NCBI GenBank assembly: GCA_030512335.1
Contig: JAULSU010000001.1
Span: forward strand, 8,060,001 to 8,124,000
DNA: 64,000 bases
Source of the DNA: Immersiella caudata
Lineage: Eukaryota; Ascomycota; Sordariomycetes; Sordariales; Lasiosphaeriaceae
Direction: 5' to 3'
In this document: positions 20,251-30,973 of the stretch, piece by piece
Position numbering within the stretch: position 1 is the first letter of the stretch
Layout: each line of letters starts with the position of its first letter
Notes under the pieces: generated by a model
Seen by the model: the letters and a program-made list of their open reading frames with translations, nothing else
What the model was told of the DNA's origin: nothing
Databases searched by the model: none
Program-made: the position numbers and the translations under genes

Positions 20251-22486
20251 TTACAGGCGTCGCAGATTCATGAACCACGCCCCATGGAGGACAAACGCAG
20301 CCCAGTGGTAAGGCTTCCGCGTATTTGCATCGCGTCGGACCGCACGCACAGCCTTTTGCAGCGCAACGGCCAAGTCCACGACGACCATGTCAACACCGCT
20401 GCTTCCTTCGAGTTCGCCGATTTTCCGTTGGCTTTCCAGCTCTACATAGAATGCATCAGAAAAGAAGCGGCCGGTTCCCGATGGCGTGGGCCAAAGTGTG
20501 CCGAGAACGGAGCCTGCGCCAGCGCAGAGCAAGCCGGTAACTAAACCAAGCGGCTCGTTCCCGGTCGTGATGCCCTGCATTGCCGACTCGCATGCCACGA
20601 GTGTGATATGCGGACTCCGCAGTGTCATGCCGAAAACCTCGCGTGCCGGGAGCGGACCGTCGCCCAGTTGCAAGCTCTGGTCAGCCAGGACATCGCGATC
20701 CAGCTCGCAGTGGCCATGGTAGTGAAACAAGGTTGATTGCTGGATTGCCTCGGCAAAGAACTGCCGCGTTACGGCAATGCCGGTTGACCATGTTGCGCCA
20801 TGCCGCTGGGCAAGACGGGGGATGTCTTGGTACACATCCTCGCGCTCCGAGGGGGGAAAGCGGCAGCTAGGGCCATCCTCTAGCACTGCAACCATGTTCC
20901 AGGATGGCTGTCGATGCTCCCGCTGCTGATGATGATGTTTAGGCGGCGGCAACGGCAAAGGCATGGTCTCAGCGGCGCGTCGGCAGCACTGCGAGAACAC
21001 GGTGAGGCTTGCGCAGAACACAATGGGATTACGCATAATAGCAGGCGTTTGGTCTTCGATCCAAAGGGCATGAAGGGGGATGGAGTGAAGGATTCCCGTG
21101 GGCACGAAAACGAGCAGATCATCCTTGGCCGTGAGCTTGCTCAGGGGTGCCACAAGACGGTCAAGCGTGCGAAGGCTGAAGTCGTCATCCTCTTCTTCGG
21201 CGTCTTCGTCCTCAAAGGCCGACTCCCCATCGAAATTCGCATTGGGCTTGGGATCCAGCCACTGCCGTTTCCAGGATACCACATTGTCAACCGAGATATT
21301 GCACCATTCCAGATGTGGACGGGAAGCATCGGCGCTCGACGAGACGACAAGCCAGAAGGAGCCGCGCAGGTCCACCCAGTCAACCGTGACAACGTTGCTC
21401 CCCAGTCGTCGCCCACGAATCTGCGCGGCCAGCTCGCCGACCTGCCCCCAGGACACGGGAGTGCCATTCTTGACCTCAAGTGCGTACTTCAGGATCTTGT
21501 GCTGCGCCATTTGCTGGTGGATCCTGTACAGATCGCCGCGTAGTCTCAACCGGTCGGCCTCTTGCGCAGCAGTAATGGCCTTTGCTGTCTGCTCTTCCTG
21601 GTGGATGAGCTCTCTTGCCTCATCGTCACCCACCGTGCGGTCGCGGAGCTCGGCCGGAATGAGGCTGTGTACGCCCAACTGGCTCGACAGGCTTCGTGCC
21701 TTGGCCAGCTGCACCCAGCCCCATAGTTCTGGGACTCTCCAGAGCTTGTCGCAGATATCAAAAGCCATACTGTACAGCTCCCGCAGCGCTTGGGGGGATG
21801 TCAGCTGCTGTCGCCGCGACACAGCCTCAAAGCTTCCGAGAATCGTCATGTCCTCCATCTCTTTGTGCAGCACTTCTTCTGCTTCCTTCAGCGCCTGAAG
21901 GACCTGATCCCCTGTAGCCAGTCCGTACCGGAAAGCCTCGTGAAGGTATGCGGCGTATTGGCGGCTGGCCGCGGTCAGGAATTCAGCGTGTTCCATATCA
22001 CGGAAGGCGTCACGGACGACGACGCATATCTCGGGGCATCTCTGCAGCGCCCCCCGGAGCCGTGTTTTTTTTGAAAATGGCAAACAAAACAGTGGTCTGC
22101 ATGGAGAGAGCGCTGCAAGCTTGCATCATGCGTCGGTCTTGGAGGTGCAGTGACACCGCGTCTTCCAGGTAGGCGAGGCATCGATCGCCGATCTCATCAC
22201 CTGCATCCTGCCCACCCTCGATGATGGTGGCGAGAGCAAGCGCCCGAAGCTGATATAGAGCGGCCCTCCACTGCCGCCCAGCGACGGGGGAGGCTTCCGA
22301 AAGGACCTGGATACGCTCCTCCATCCTGCTGAGCCAGCCATCACACCGTGCGTCCTTCTGAGGAATTAGGACCGTGCTAGCGATTAGCTCCATTTTCTGG
22401 AGGGCCGGCTCCTCCAACCCAACTTCAAGATCGTGGTGGATATCTAACTCGGTCTGGGTCATCATGGTGTCCTCGTTGCGGCACAT
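20251..22486 (-). CDS. TPR-like plus CHAT-domain protein (caspase-fold protease)
   Basis: Two frames join. 22486 to about 22070 begins MCRNEDTMMTQTELDI, and an open frame continues from about 22083 to 20251. Their junction lies at an A8 tract (minus strand; 22065-22072). A 49-nt intron (22091-22043 or close) with a weak GTTTTG donor and CTGCAG acceptor would also restore the frame. The N-terminal two-thirds is helical and repeat-like, as in TPR arrays. After an acidic linker (DEDAEEEDDD), the C-terminal part is a CHAT domain. FHYHGHCEL carries the catalytic His about 155 residues from the end, and ITLVACESAMQ carries the catalytic Cys about 113 from the end. LCAGAGSVLGTLWP follows and HWAAFVLHGAW closes the fold. 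Both catalytic residues are kept, so protease activity is plausible. CHAT proteins occur in bacterial and fungal cell-death circuits. Confidence 0.82.
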
Positions 22487-23439
22487 GCTACCCTAGAAAT
22501 TAGGAGGAATGTACGGGTCTGGGCAGTGGCTTAGCGACAAGCGCACTTTTGGTTGAGGTCAATGCTTTTGCCAAAACAACCTTTTGCTGTGCCCCTGACT
22601 CTTGGTTGGTATTTGAGCTAGGTGGGACTATTGAAACTTTTGTTTCCAGTGGGCCGCGACAATGCTGATGCCTTCTGTTGGTCAACGGGGAAAAAACACC
22701 ATCAATCCACACAACATCACAACATTCAAGTTGAGCAATTTCTTGGTTAGCCGCCGTCCGACTCAGCTCCAGGCGCCGGGCAGCACAGCGCAACAAAACA
22801 AAACACCAAGGCGACCGAAAAATGCCACAGGCAGGAACCGAGAGGCACAGGCCGATCTCAATGCTGCATCCAGCCACCCATAAGCCCGTACAGTGAGTGC
22901 ATGCCGAGAAGGGGCTGAAAGGGGCCTACCTTAAGGTAGTCGAAAAATTTCCTACACAGATATTCGCCTGACTAAACAGCCTGAGGTGCGCAGTAAGGTA
23001 TGCGCAGTAAACATCAAGCTCTTCATGATCCCTGGTACAGCTACTGGGTTTACCCGGCGCGTAGAACAAACATCCGATCCCACACCTGCGCCGTACACCG
23101 CGATCCTAAAATGCATCCTTCAGGACCACTGGCAACATCCGAAGGGTCACCGGTGGGAACATCGAGAGCTCAGGAGGCGGGCGAGGCAGACCTTTGGATG
23201 TTGAACGACAAGATTTGGGATAGGGATATGGAAAGGTGAGTTCAAGTATAAGAAGGGCATCAATTCCCTCCCTCCCAGCCGTTCTTCTCTCCATCATCGC
23301 AACAATCAACACTCACTTCCACTCTCGAAATCAGCAACAAGAGCTTCCAGTGAGTCTCCCCCCCTCCCCCCCCCCCCCCTCCTCCCCCCCTTCCCATCCT
23401 CCCAAGTACTAACCTCCTCCTAGAGCCAACCCCATCAAC
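22487..23439. other. Intergenic with 5' UTR intron of the next secreted protein
   Basis: No gene seen in 22487-23230. A probable 5' UTR intron spans 23350-23423 (GTGAGT donor, ACTAACC branch, TCCTAG acceptor), largely a run of C. The leader contains a possible TATA-like AAGTATAAG at about 23245-23253. Confidence 0.5.
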
Positions 23440-23787
23440 ATGCAATTCAAGACCTCCCTGGTTACCGCCATCCTGGCCACCCTCTCCTCCACCACCCTCG
23501 CCGCCGACTGCCCCTGCCACCGTAACGAAGACGCCGGCCGCTGGAAGGACACCAACCACTCGCCCGCCGGCGTCGTCGGTTTTCTTGTGGACCAGGGCGG
23601 CGGCTGCTTCCGCGGCAATGGCCAGGGCAACCTGTGCGTCGGCATGCAGAATCCTACCGATCACCTCCGCAAGTGCCTCAAGGATTATGCCAAGGAGCAG
23701 GAGAGCTACCATCGGGATTGGTTTTTGTGGACGAGCATTTCTTGCAGCTCGGGGGGTGCCAAGGGGCAGATTAGTATGACTCTTTGA
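23440..23787 (+). CDS. Small secreted protein, six cysteines
   Basis: Single coding exon, 115 aa, with an inferred intron in the leader. The signal peptide is MQFKTSLVTAILATLSSTTLA, cleaved before ADCPC. The mature part is about 94 residues with six cysteines: DCPCHRNED, GGGCFRGN, GNLCVGM, RKCLKDY and ISCSSGG. No known domain is recognised. The size and cysteine content suit an apoplastic or antimicrobial-type secreted peptide; the role is inferred only from these features. Confidence 0.82.
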   Translation: MQFKTSLVTAILATLSSTTLAADCPCHRNEDAGRWKDTNHSPAGVVGFLVDQGGGCFRGNGQGNLCVGMQNPTDHLRKCLKDYAKEQESYHRDWFLWTSISCSSGGAKGQISMTL

Positions 23788-24989
23788 GTTACTCACGCAT
23801 TGGGGTTGATGTGGGAGGAAGCTGGTGGTTTGGTGACTGTTTTCTGTACCTAGGTCGTTTTGCGTTTGTGTTTTATCTTTTGTGCAAAATTTTTTTCCCT
23901 CAGGCAAAATCCTTTCCACCATCGAAAACTCAACGAAGAAGCTCTCACCTTGCCTTCCAATTTCCGCTATCGTCTATTTTTTGAGGTGTCGCGGCCGACC
24001 AGGGCTGTTGACGAGACGGGAAGCTAACACTCTCAAGCCACCCAATCCTCTGCAACTGATTCAAGAAGAACAAGGCCTAGGATAGACTGCTTCCGATCAC
24101 GTCCCGCGACAAGCTTGGGCTCATTGAGAAGTTCTCAGTGAGAACTAACACAAGGCTTCGGTGGACCCGAGAGATATTGCTGCAGGGTTTTTGCCAAGAC
24201 GTTCGCCAACTATAACGAGCCGTTAAACTCCCACACGTGGCCGACATTTACCCTAGCCGTCTTGGGCACCAGTTCCGGCTTCCCGGCCCAGTTATCCAAG
24301 GGGACCCTGCGGAAACCATCTCCTCGGGGTTTAAAAACCAGATCAGATCCAGCCAAAGGTCACGTCAACGCTGCAAATGTGCAATGCTGGGGGACCAAAA
24401 AATATGGATGGTAAGTGTGCTGGCACATCACCATGGAAAGTACTGATTTCTTGAAAGTAGTTGCTGTGCCGATGTCGCAAAGGCAGATGGCTGAGCACCC
24501 TTAGCACAGTCAAGAACGCCTCAGTAGATCCGATAAATACCTACCTTGACATAACGTTCAGGTCATTTGACTTGGTCGAAGGAAGCAAACACGGCAACAC
24601 TTTATAAACAGTTATGAATTCAATTGCGTTCTAGGTCGTTTGCATGTTCAAACAACTTTTTCCAGGGCGATAACGTCCCACCAAAGGAGACCCGCACATA
24701 TAACAAGCCAAACCAAGACTCTTAGCTCGCCGTCCGTCTCATACTTCCACTACCCTGTCCTACCCGAGTGGGGATTCGGGGCTGAGCCGACCTCGACCCA
24801 GTCTTGGCCTGTTAACGCAACATCGGGTTCACACGCGTGTTACTTGACAGCTCTTGGCGCCTAATCCTAGCCTTGGCGACGATTGTATAGAATAAACACT
24901 TGATATCTCCTCGCATCTAAACGGCTCTGCGTAACGCCACACAGATCTATACCTTTACTGATAGGGCTCCTGAGACCATAACCGGCACC
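23788..24989. other. Intergenic, no gene seen
   Basis: About 1.2 kb with only short frames on both strands. No repeats or RNA genes recognised. Confidence 0.4.
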
Positions 24990-25227
24990 ATGACCAAACT
25001 CGTTACTACCGCCCTCCTCCTCCTCCTCCTCCTCCTCCTCCTCTACTCCCCCCTCGCTCTCGCCTAAACCGCTTCCCCGGCCATGGTTGAGGTTGACCTC
25101 ATCTCCCCCCCCCAACGGTATCTACTCAACCAACAAAGACTACGGCACTCCCTTCGTCCTCGCCGTACACAACAAAAAGACGGCCGACGAGCACGGATGG
25201 ATGTTCCGCTGGGTCCTGCAGTCCATA

Positions 25228-25271
25228 ACGTGTGTTATAAGCGAGCGGCGCATATAAGCGAGCGGCGCACT
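25228..25271 (+). repeat. Left terminal inverted repeat of pogo copy 2
   Basis: Pairs with about 27587-27630. It contains two tandem copies of TATAAGCGAGCGGCGCA. Confidence 0.85.
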
Positions 25272-26212
25272 TTTCAACGCGACGCGCTACCCCTGATTAT
25301 TTACCACATTCCACCACCAAAAACCATGGCAAGCGATTTAAACGAAGCGAGGCTTCTTTTAACTATCCAAGCTATTCAGAAGAATCTAAAGCTTAGTTAG
25401 TAAAAGGTAGTTAAGGCATATGATGTCCTAGAAACAACACTCCGGTAACAGCTTCACGGTAGACTTACACGACGCGATATTCCAGCTAACTTACACAGGC
25501 TTACGGATTTAGAAAAAAGTACGATTATTCAGTATATAATTAAGCTATTTACACACGTATTTTACCCTTAGCTTTATTACGTGGAAGATATAGCTAACCA
25601 ACTATTACACAAATATAACACGCCCCCTGTCGGTAAACTATAGGCTTATAACTTCGTTAAACACCAGCCAGAGCTCCAGACACGTTTTACACGTAAATAT
25701 AACTATTAAAGGGTTAAATATAAAAATCTAAAGGTTATTAGCAAGTGGTTTACCCTTATATATAACATAAAGGCTAAATACGGTATTTTTGATAAAGATA
25801 TGTATAATTTCGATAAGACTAGCTTTATAATAAGTATTATCACACCCACTATAGTAATTACTACTTTAGATAACCGTGGTAGGGCTAAACAAGCCCAGCC
25901 TAGTAATTAAGAGTGGGCTACGGTCATCTAAGGGGTGAATTCTCAGGGCTAGGCTATCCTATTATTTATCATCTTAGCTATGTAATACTATCTTGCTAAT
26001 TAGTATTAAGAATGTAACTTTCCGGCCACTTAACGTATTATAATAACTGATAATAACTGGATTATAAATAAGAAAGGTATAGATTAAATTCGGCATTTCG
26101 ATTTACACACATCAGCTTATATAAAGGGTAAATATCGGCTTCTGATCTTTAACAGCTATAAGAGCCACCACTTTGAAGAATTTAAGGCTTATTACTAGGT
26201 ATATAATGACTC

Positions 26213-26235
26213 GGGGCGATCGTTCCGATCGCCCC
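26213..26235. repeat. Perfect 10-bp hairpin in the LTR
   Basis: GGGGCGATCG, loop TTC, CGATCGCCCC. Located six bases from the LTR left terminus. Confidence 0.85.
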
Positions 26236-26486
26236 TTGTGGTTCTTTTGGGTGTTTTTTTGTGCATATCGCTGTAACCATTTTGTAATTAGCGAAGTTTT
26301 AGCGCACGCCGTTAAGGCCGCGCCGCGCGGTTCTTCGAACTGCGTTTCTTCTCCAGGCAAGCGAGCAAAAGGAGAAAAAGGACGACATCGGCGGTTTCAC
26401 CACGAGTTACACCCGCAAATGGCTTAAGTGACCTCTCCTCCCTTCGATCGGAGGAAGAAGTAGTAATCCCCGGTCCCTTTTCTTAG

Positions 26487-26573
26487 TTATCCCTACTTGG
26501 TTATCCCTACTTAGTTATTCCTACTTGGTTATCCCTACTTAGTTATCCTTACTTGGTTGTCCCTACTTAGTTA
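26487..26573. repeat. 14-bp tandem repeat in the LTR (TTATCCCTACTTRG, about six copies)
   Basis: Successive units differ mainly by alternation of TTGG and TTAG and occasional single transitions. Confidence 0.85.
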
Positions 26574-27586
26574 CGTGCCTCCCTCCAGGTCAGTCCTCGT
26601 TTTCACACGTCAGTCCCACGCGTGCTCCTTCGATCGGAGAAGGAGCTACTTTACTGGCGGCCATACTGGCCGCCATCGGCGTTCTTGGGGGTGGTTCTAT
26701 TCTTTTGTGCCCTGAGTCTTATGGTGCATCACCGCACCTGTTCAATAATATTATTACGCTCTGTATACCTTTATATATTTCACACTTACTTTAACCTTTA
26801 GATGTTAATTATTTTAAGCCGCTAAAAAAGGCGTATAGTTATTAGATTAAGTAGTTAATATAGATAAATATCACTTACATTAATAAGTTAAAATTTCTCT
26901 GTTTATTTAAAGAAGCGTTTTTTACTTTAATTACGGAAAAGAATATCTAAGGGGGCTTTACCGGAGCTAGCCTTATACCGTATAACCCAGATAAAGTAAT
27001 ATTAAAGCTAGATATACGTATTTAAACCCTAACACCCCTAACCTCAGGCTAAGCCACACCACTACCTTAAACCTCCCAAACACCACATAACCCCCAAGAG
27101 GCTACCTTACAGTTAGCATTTATTAAAAATCGAATTTCAAACTATTAAGGCAGCTCTCTAACCTTTATATTAATAGCTGTGGGTTGATTAGCTAAAGGTA
27201 TAATAGCTGTGATGTATAAGGTGGCTCTTCTCCGTACAGAGGTCTCCGCATTACAAAAGGCCAATAAGGGGCTTAATAAGCGACAGAGGGCTAAAAAAAC
27301 ACGTGTACAGCTTAAAGGGTCATTTACTGTATAAGAGGCACAGGATTTACTGGATTAGAAGGCTGTGGGCGAGCAATTGGCTTAGGAAACACGCCAAAGT
27401 GGTGGTGGTACAGGGGGATCTTGTACGAAGATTCGGTGTTGTGGCGTGTGCGGTAAGCCTGGCCATAATGCGCACACCTGTAAGGAGGCTGTAGAATCGT
27501 CTGATTTATCCATTTCTGATTCAGTTATTATTATTTCCTAGTGTTGTGGTGGAATAATTATAGATACTTGCTATAAGGTTGGGGGA

Positions 27587-27630
27587 AGTGCGCCGCTCGC
27601 TTATATGCGCCGCTCGCTTATAACGCACGT
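27587..27630 (-). repeat. Right terminal inverted repeat of pogo copy 2
   Basis: Inverted match to 25228-25271, followed by TA. Confidence 0.85.
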
Positions 27631-28407
27631 TAGACCTCGAAACCAGCCACGGCCAGAGCTAGTTCGGAAACCATGACCGCACCACCGCTCTCATCTAAAC
27701 CAATAAAAGATGCTGTAGACTAACTCGAGCCCGTCGCCATTCAACACCGCGAGAACATCTGAATCGGGGCTACCCATCGACACCTCGGCAACATCATAAC
27801 CGTCACCCTCCCCCCGTTGGAATCGGGCGAGTACCGCTTCACCTGGGCCTTCTTCGCCAGAGTCGCATGCGACCCTGCAGAGGCAGCGAGACCCGAGACA
27901 AACGAGGATGGGACGCTTGATCTCGGTACCGTGGGGGATTTCAACATCACCGTCAAGGATAACGAAGACGAGGAGTACTTCCCTGAGAGCGAAGCGAGTG
28001 CGTGTGCTTCGGTGGTGACGCAGGTTCGCTTTTCGGCGACGAGTGCGTTGAGACCTACGGGGACGGGAACGGAGGCGGCGACGGTTGCTTGTACGGTTTC
28101 GACGGGGGCGGTTGCGGTTTCGACGGGGGCGGTTACGGCTACGTCGGAGCCATGTAGGGCTGTTTGGGGGAGGAGGGGAAGAAGAGCGTTTCTAGCTTGA
28201 TGGCGTCGCCGCAGGGGACGGGGGAGAGCGGGGCGGGTTGGTTGTTGGGTTGGCGGCGGTGTTGGCGGCGATGGTGTGGGTTTAGATGGTAGGACAGGTG
28301 GGTTCCGGGAGATGCAGGTGCAACATAGTTTGCAGTCGTATACCGCTCAGAATCTCGTATTTACCTTCTATTCCCACGGCATCACAGACTGACCCCCCTT
28401 TCATCTC

Positions 28408-29280
28408 CTATGGAAAAACCGTCTTCAACACCCCCCCATACTCCCCATACGACAACCGCATCTTCTCAATGTCATAATCATTCCAATACCCTCCTCCCGC
28501 CAACGAACTCCTCGAATGCCACTGCTGAAACTTCTGCCGCGCCTGCACCGCCGTCGTGCTAAACTGCGGCTTCGAATCGTTGGTAACCCACACCAACGGC
28601 ACGATCTTCATCCTCAAATCCGCCTCCCACGTCCTCGGATCATTCCTCGCGCCTCCATCATAACACTGTAAATACACCCTGTCAAACAACACCCGCTCCC
28701 CAGGCAACCCAGCATTCGTCTGGCTGATCAAATCCCTCCAGAACCGCACATTCGTGTACGGCGCCCCGGTGTATTTATATCCCGCCTTGCCCAGCATCTT
28801 TGCGAAAGTTACCGTGCTAGCGACCTCATACAGCACCTCATCATCATTATTCACCGCGTCCAGACCCCACGCCTCTTTCAGCGCCGCAAAGTTTTTGAAA
28901 AGCGGTGTATTCTCCCCCGGTCCTGGACTCTGCATGAGATTTCGAACATTCTGCGAGTTCATGCTGATCTCTATCCTGTCGACGGTAGTATTGCCAGTCT
29001 TGAAAGAGCGGACTTTCTCAGCGAGGGCGGAACCGCCGATATAAACGCCGCCGGAGGCGACGGTGATGTCGGAGGAGCCGGGGGTGTTGGAGTAGTAGTT
29101 TATGGAACCGTCGGCGGTGATGCCGATGCCGAAGATGAGGAGGGTGTTGAAGCCCGAGGTTTTGATGGCGTCGGTGTTGGATTTGAGGACGTCTTTGAAG
29201 AGAAAGATGGCGCGGATCGGGGCGGCGAGGGCGAGGGGGAAGAGGGAAAGGAGGAAGAGGAGGGAGGGGAGGCGGTGCAT
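28408..29280 (-). CDS. Secreted glycosidase-like protein, family not certain
   Basis: Intronless, 290 aa. The signal peptide is MHRLPSLLFLLSLFPLALA, cleaved before APIRAIFL. The mature sequence looks like a TIM-barrel hydrolase: beta-strand-like IRAIFLFKDVL, NTLLIFGIGIT, VDRIEISMNS, VLFDRVYLQCYDGGARNDP and KIVPLVWVTND, ending GGGYWNDYDIEKM. Similar strings occur in fungal and bacterial proteins annotated as coagulation factor 5/8-type or GH18-like secreted proteins. The catalytic acids cannot be assigned by eye. A DxE-type chitinase signature (DGxDxDxE) is not obvious. Confidence 0.75.
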   Translation of the reverse strand: MHRLPSLLFLLSLFPLALAAPIRAIFLFKDVLKSNTDAIKTSGFNTLLIFGIGITADGSINYYSNTPGSSDITVASGGVYIGGSALAEKVRSFKTGNTTVDRIEISMNSQNVRNLMQSPGPGENTPLFKNFAALKEAWGLDAVNNDDEVLYEVASTVTFAKMLGKAGYKYTGAPYTNVRFWRDLISQTNAGLPGERVLFDRVYLQCYDGGARNDPRTWEADLRMKIVPLVWVTNDSKPQFSTTAVQARQKFQQWHSRSSLAGGGYWNDYDIEKMRLSYGEYGGVLKTVFP

Positions 29281-30973
29281 GTTGGAGACGTCAAAGATAG
29301 GGAGGGCGATGCGACAAGGAGGTCAAGACAGGGTACGCTCGACGAAATGTCGAGCACACTGGGATGTCGGGTTTGGAGAGAGTTTGGGGCTGAAGAGATG
29401 TGGGTGTAGGGAGCGGGGGAAGTGCATATGCCGTTCCCCGGATTTTCTTTTGGCATGCGGAACTTGAAATGAGAGCCATGGTAAGATGGCAATTTATTTG
29501 GGAGATCTGTGTTGCGTCGCATGAGAGGGGTACCTGGTGTCGTGTGTAATACGTCCAATATTGACCCTCCTATATCTGGTTCTGGCTAAAAAGGGGTGTC
29601 CTATCCAATCGCCCTGCCCCATTGCCCAGATACCCCCTGTCCTCTCAATGCTGGATAAAGTCATTCTTGGAGCTTTGGAGCAGTAAAGTATGTCGAAACT
29701 TGTTGACTGCCGATCCATGAACCACAAAAAGTTGGGAATCCCGGCCCAAAATACAGTACTCTCGTTGAATCGCCCATCTTGGCCGTCGAGACACAGCATG
29801 CCAGCAAAGGTACACGTATTTCTGACGCTATGCGGGATGCCCAGGCAGAGGAACTGGGTGTGGACGGGCGATGATGCGAGGTAGTCGTTAAAAGCTCGCT
29901 CTGTCTTCTCATCCAGCTGTAGTCGGCATAGCTCGTGGCGAATCGGATTCAAAGCTCGCGACACTCTTTTCATCATCGAAGCCGGTGATCACGCCGTATT
30001 GGCCCATTGTCGGGAATGCGGGCTGGATGTCGGCGTCCAGATCCAGCTTCCCCTGTTTCGTGCGACGAATCTGGGCACACATAACTTTCGTTGTTGTGCC
30101 TCGCTCACCTGACGTTGCTCACCCTGGCTCAGACTCGGCTCGGTTCTTGCTCAGGATTCGTTCAGGCTGGCTCACCTCTGCTCACCCTAATTACCATTTT
30201 CGGCGAGCCGCACCACACGATACATCCCCTCGAATTGCTTCGACTCTAGCCGAGGCGGCCCAAAACTGGTTTCATACAGAAGGATAGCCAAAATCTAGCC
30301 CATTTTTCAAAACCAAAGGTCTTGTGTACTCTTACTTTACCTGAGCGCTAGAGATGCTGTCCTCCAAGTCTCGGGCTTACACCTCCTGTCATGACCCAAC
30401 CGCCAGGTCGGGAGACATGAGAAGCGCGGGCCAAGGAGGGACTGTACCAAGACCAAATCAATTAGAAGGAACGTTGCCAACAGGAGAGAAACGGGCCCAG
30501 GTCCAGAGCCGACCAGTAAGACTAGACCTAGGCGGCCGAAAGATATCGATCAGAGTCGCGGGTCCTCAAGAACAAGTCCAGTACATAGTCACCATCATCG
30601 TAGCCATGATGTCAGGAAAGAACTCTTGTTCTTCACGCTAGTAATACACGGTTCATTGAGTCACTACTCATCGTGCCTCACTTCCCAGCTTGTTCTGTGT
30701 CCACTGAGGTAACGGCCTACAGTGAACAGTGCGCAGTATACCCTGTCTGAGAGATCCAGCTCCAACCTTCAGCCTTGAGATCATCCCCAACCTATAAGCG
30801 TCCTGCCTTACGACTTGTCTTCATGCCATTAACGCCCTAGCTAAACATCCTGCTCTGTTAAGGTTTTCCGTTCCGACAGGAATCTCTTAATGAGAACCCA
30901 AGGATGGAGCGATCTGCCTGGCCACTTTGCAGCGGTTTGAATCATTAGTTCGGATCCCTCACTGACGTCTAGT
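29281..30973. other. Mostly non-coding block with decayed frames
   Basis: A minus-strand frame at 29976-29494 (DEKTERAFNDYLASSPVHTQ ..., 160 aa) has no recognisable family and ends in low-complexity sequence. It may be a gene fragment. At 30055-30190 there is a GCTCA-rich stretch related, in inverted orientation, to 35430-35560. 30350-30970 shows no coding features. Confidence 0.4.

Larger units (their letters stand above)
26207..26744. mobile_element. Solo LTR (538 bp) nested in pogo copy 2
   Basis: It begins TGACTCGGGG and ends CACCTGTTCA, so it has TG...CA termini. The 4-bp target duplication ATAA occurs at 26203-26206 and 26745-26748. Excising it rejoins ATTACTAGGTATATAA to TATTATTACG, which aligns with the uninterrupted sequence of copy 1. 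Internal features are a perfect hairpin near the left end and a 14-bp tandem repeat. No retrotransposon coding sequence is present, so it is a solo LTR or a non-coding LTR-like insertion. Confidence 0.82.
25326..27541 (+). pseudogene. Heavily decayed pogo transposase of copy 2
   Basis: It starts MASDLNEARLLLTIQAIQKN at 25326, corresponding to the copy 1 start MDSLPAESRIILALRAMENN. Recognisable pieces follow in order through frequent TAG/TAA codons: the NFDKTSF equivalent of the DDE NFDETGF near 25810, KNRISNY near 27126, and the zinc-knuckle-like CGVCGKPGHNAHTC near 27450. Compared with copy 1 the changes are mostly transitions toward A/T. The reading frame is split by the LTR at 26207-26744. 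Confidence 0.82.
25228..27630 (+). mobile_element. Fot1/pogo-family DNA transposon, copy 2 (2403 bp, carries a nested LTR)
   Basis: The left end is ACGTGTGTTATAAGCGAGCG and the right end is its inverted counterpart up to 27630 (start ACGTGCGTTATAAGCGAGCG on the minus strand). TA flanks both ends, at 25226-25227 and 27631-27632. Each terminal repeat contains two head-to-tail copies of TATAAGCGAGCGGCGCA. Orientation is opposite to copy 1. Removing the nested LTR and one ATAA copy leaves 1861 bp, within one base of copy 1. The interior is AT-rich and riddled with TAG/TAA. Confidence 0.92.
24990..28285 (+). pseudogene. DUF7136-like secreted/GPI protein gene split by a transposon
   Basis: The left part begins ATG 24990 with a signal peptide (MTKLVTTA, a leucine run, YSPLALA) followed by TAA at 25065-25067. 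It continues MVEVDLISPP; a frame change in the C-run near 25108-25117 then leads to NGIYSTNKDYGTPFVLAVHN. At 25227 it is cut by pogo copy 2. The right part resumes at 27633, has further stops, then LESGEYRFTWAFFARVACDP, DLGTVGDFNITVKDNED. It ends in a T/S-rich stretch and hydrophobic tail (VVGLAAVLAAMVWV, stop 28283-28285). The order EVDL..P.N..Y....F.LAV.N and the later G.YR.TW resemble the fungal DUF7136 secreted family with a GPI-type end. Confidence 0.68.

Noticed and set aside
29494..29976. 160-aa minus-strand frame as a gene
   Set aside because: Coding-like for about 100 residues but no family, and a second frame upstream also looks coding; kept only as a possible fragment.
30386..30880. 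Possible LTR with TGTC...GACA ends
   Set aside because: No target-site duplication at the proposed ends and no internal element evidence.
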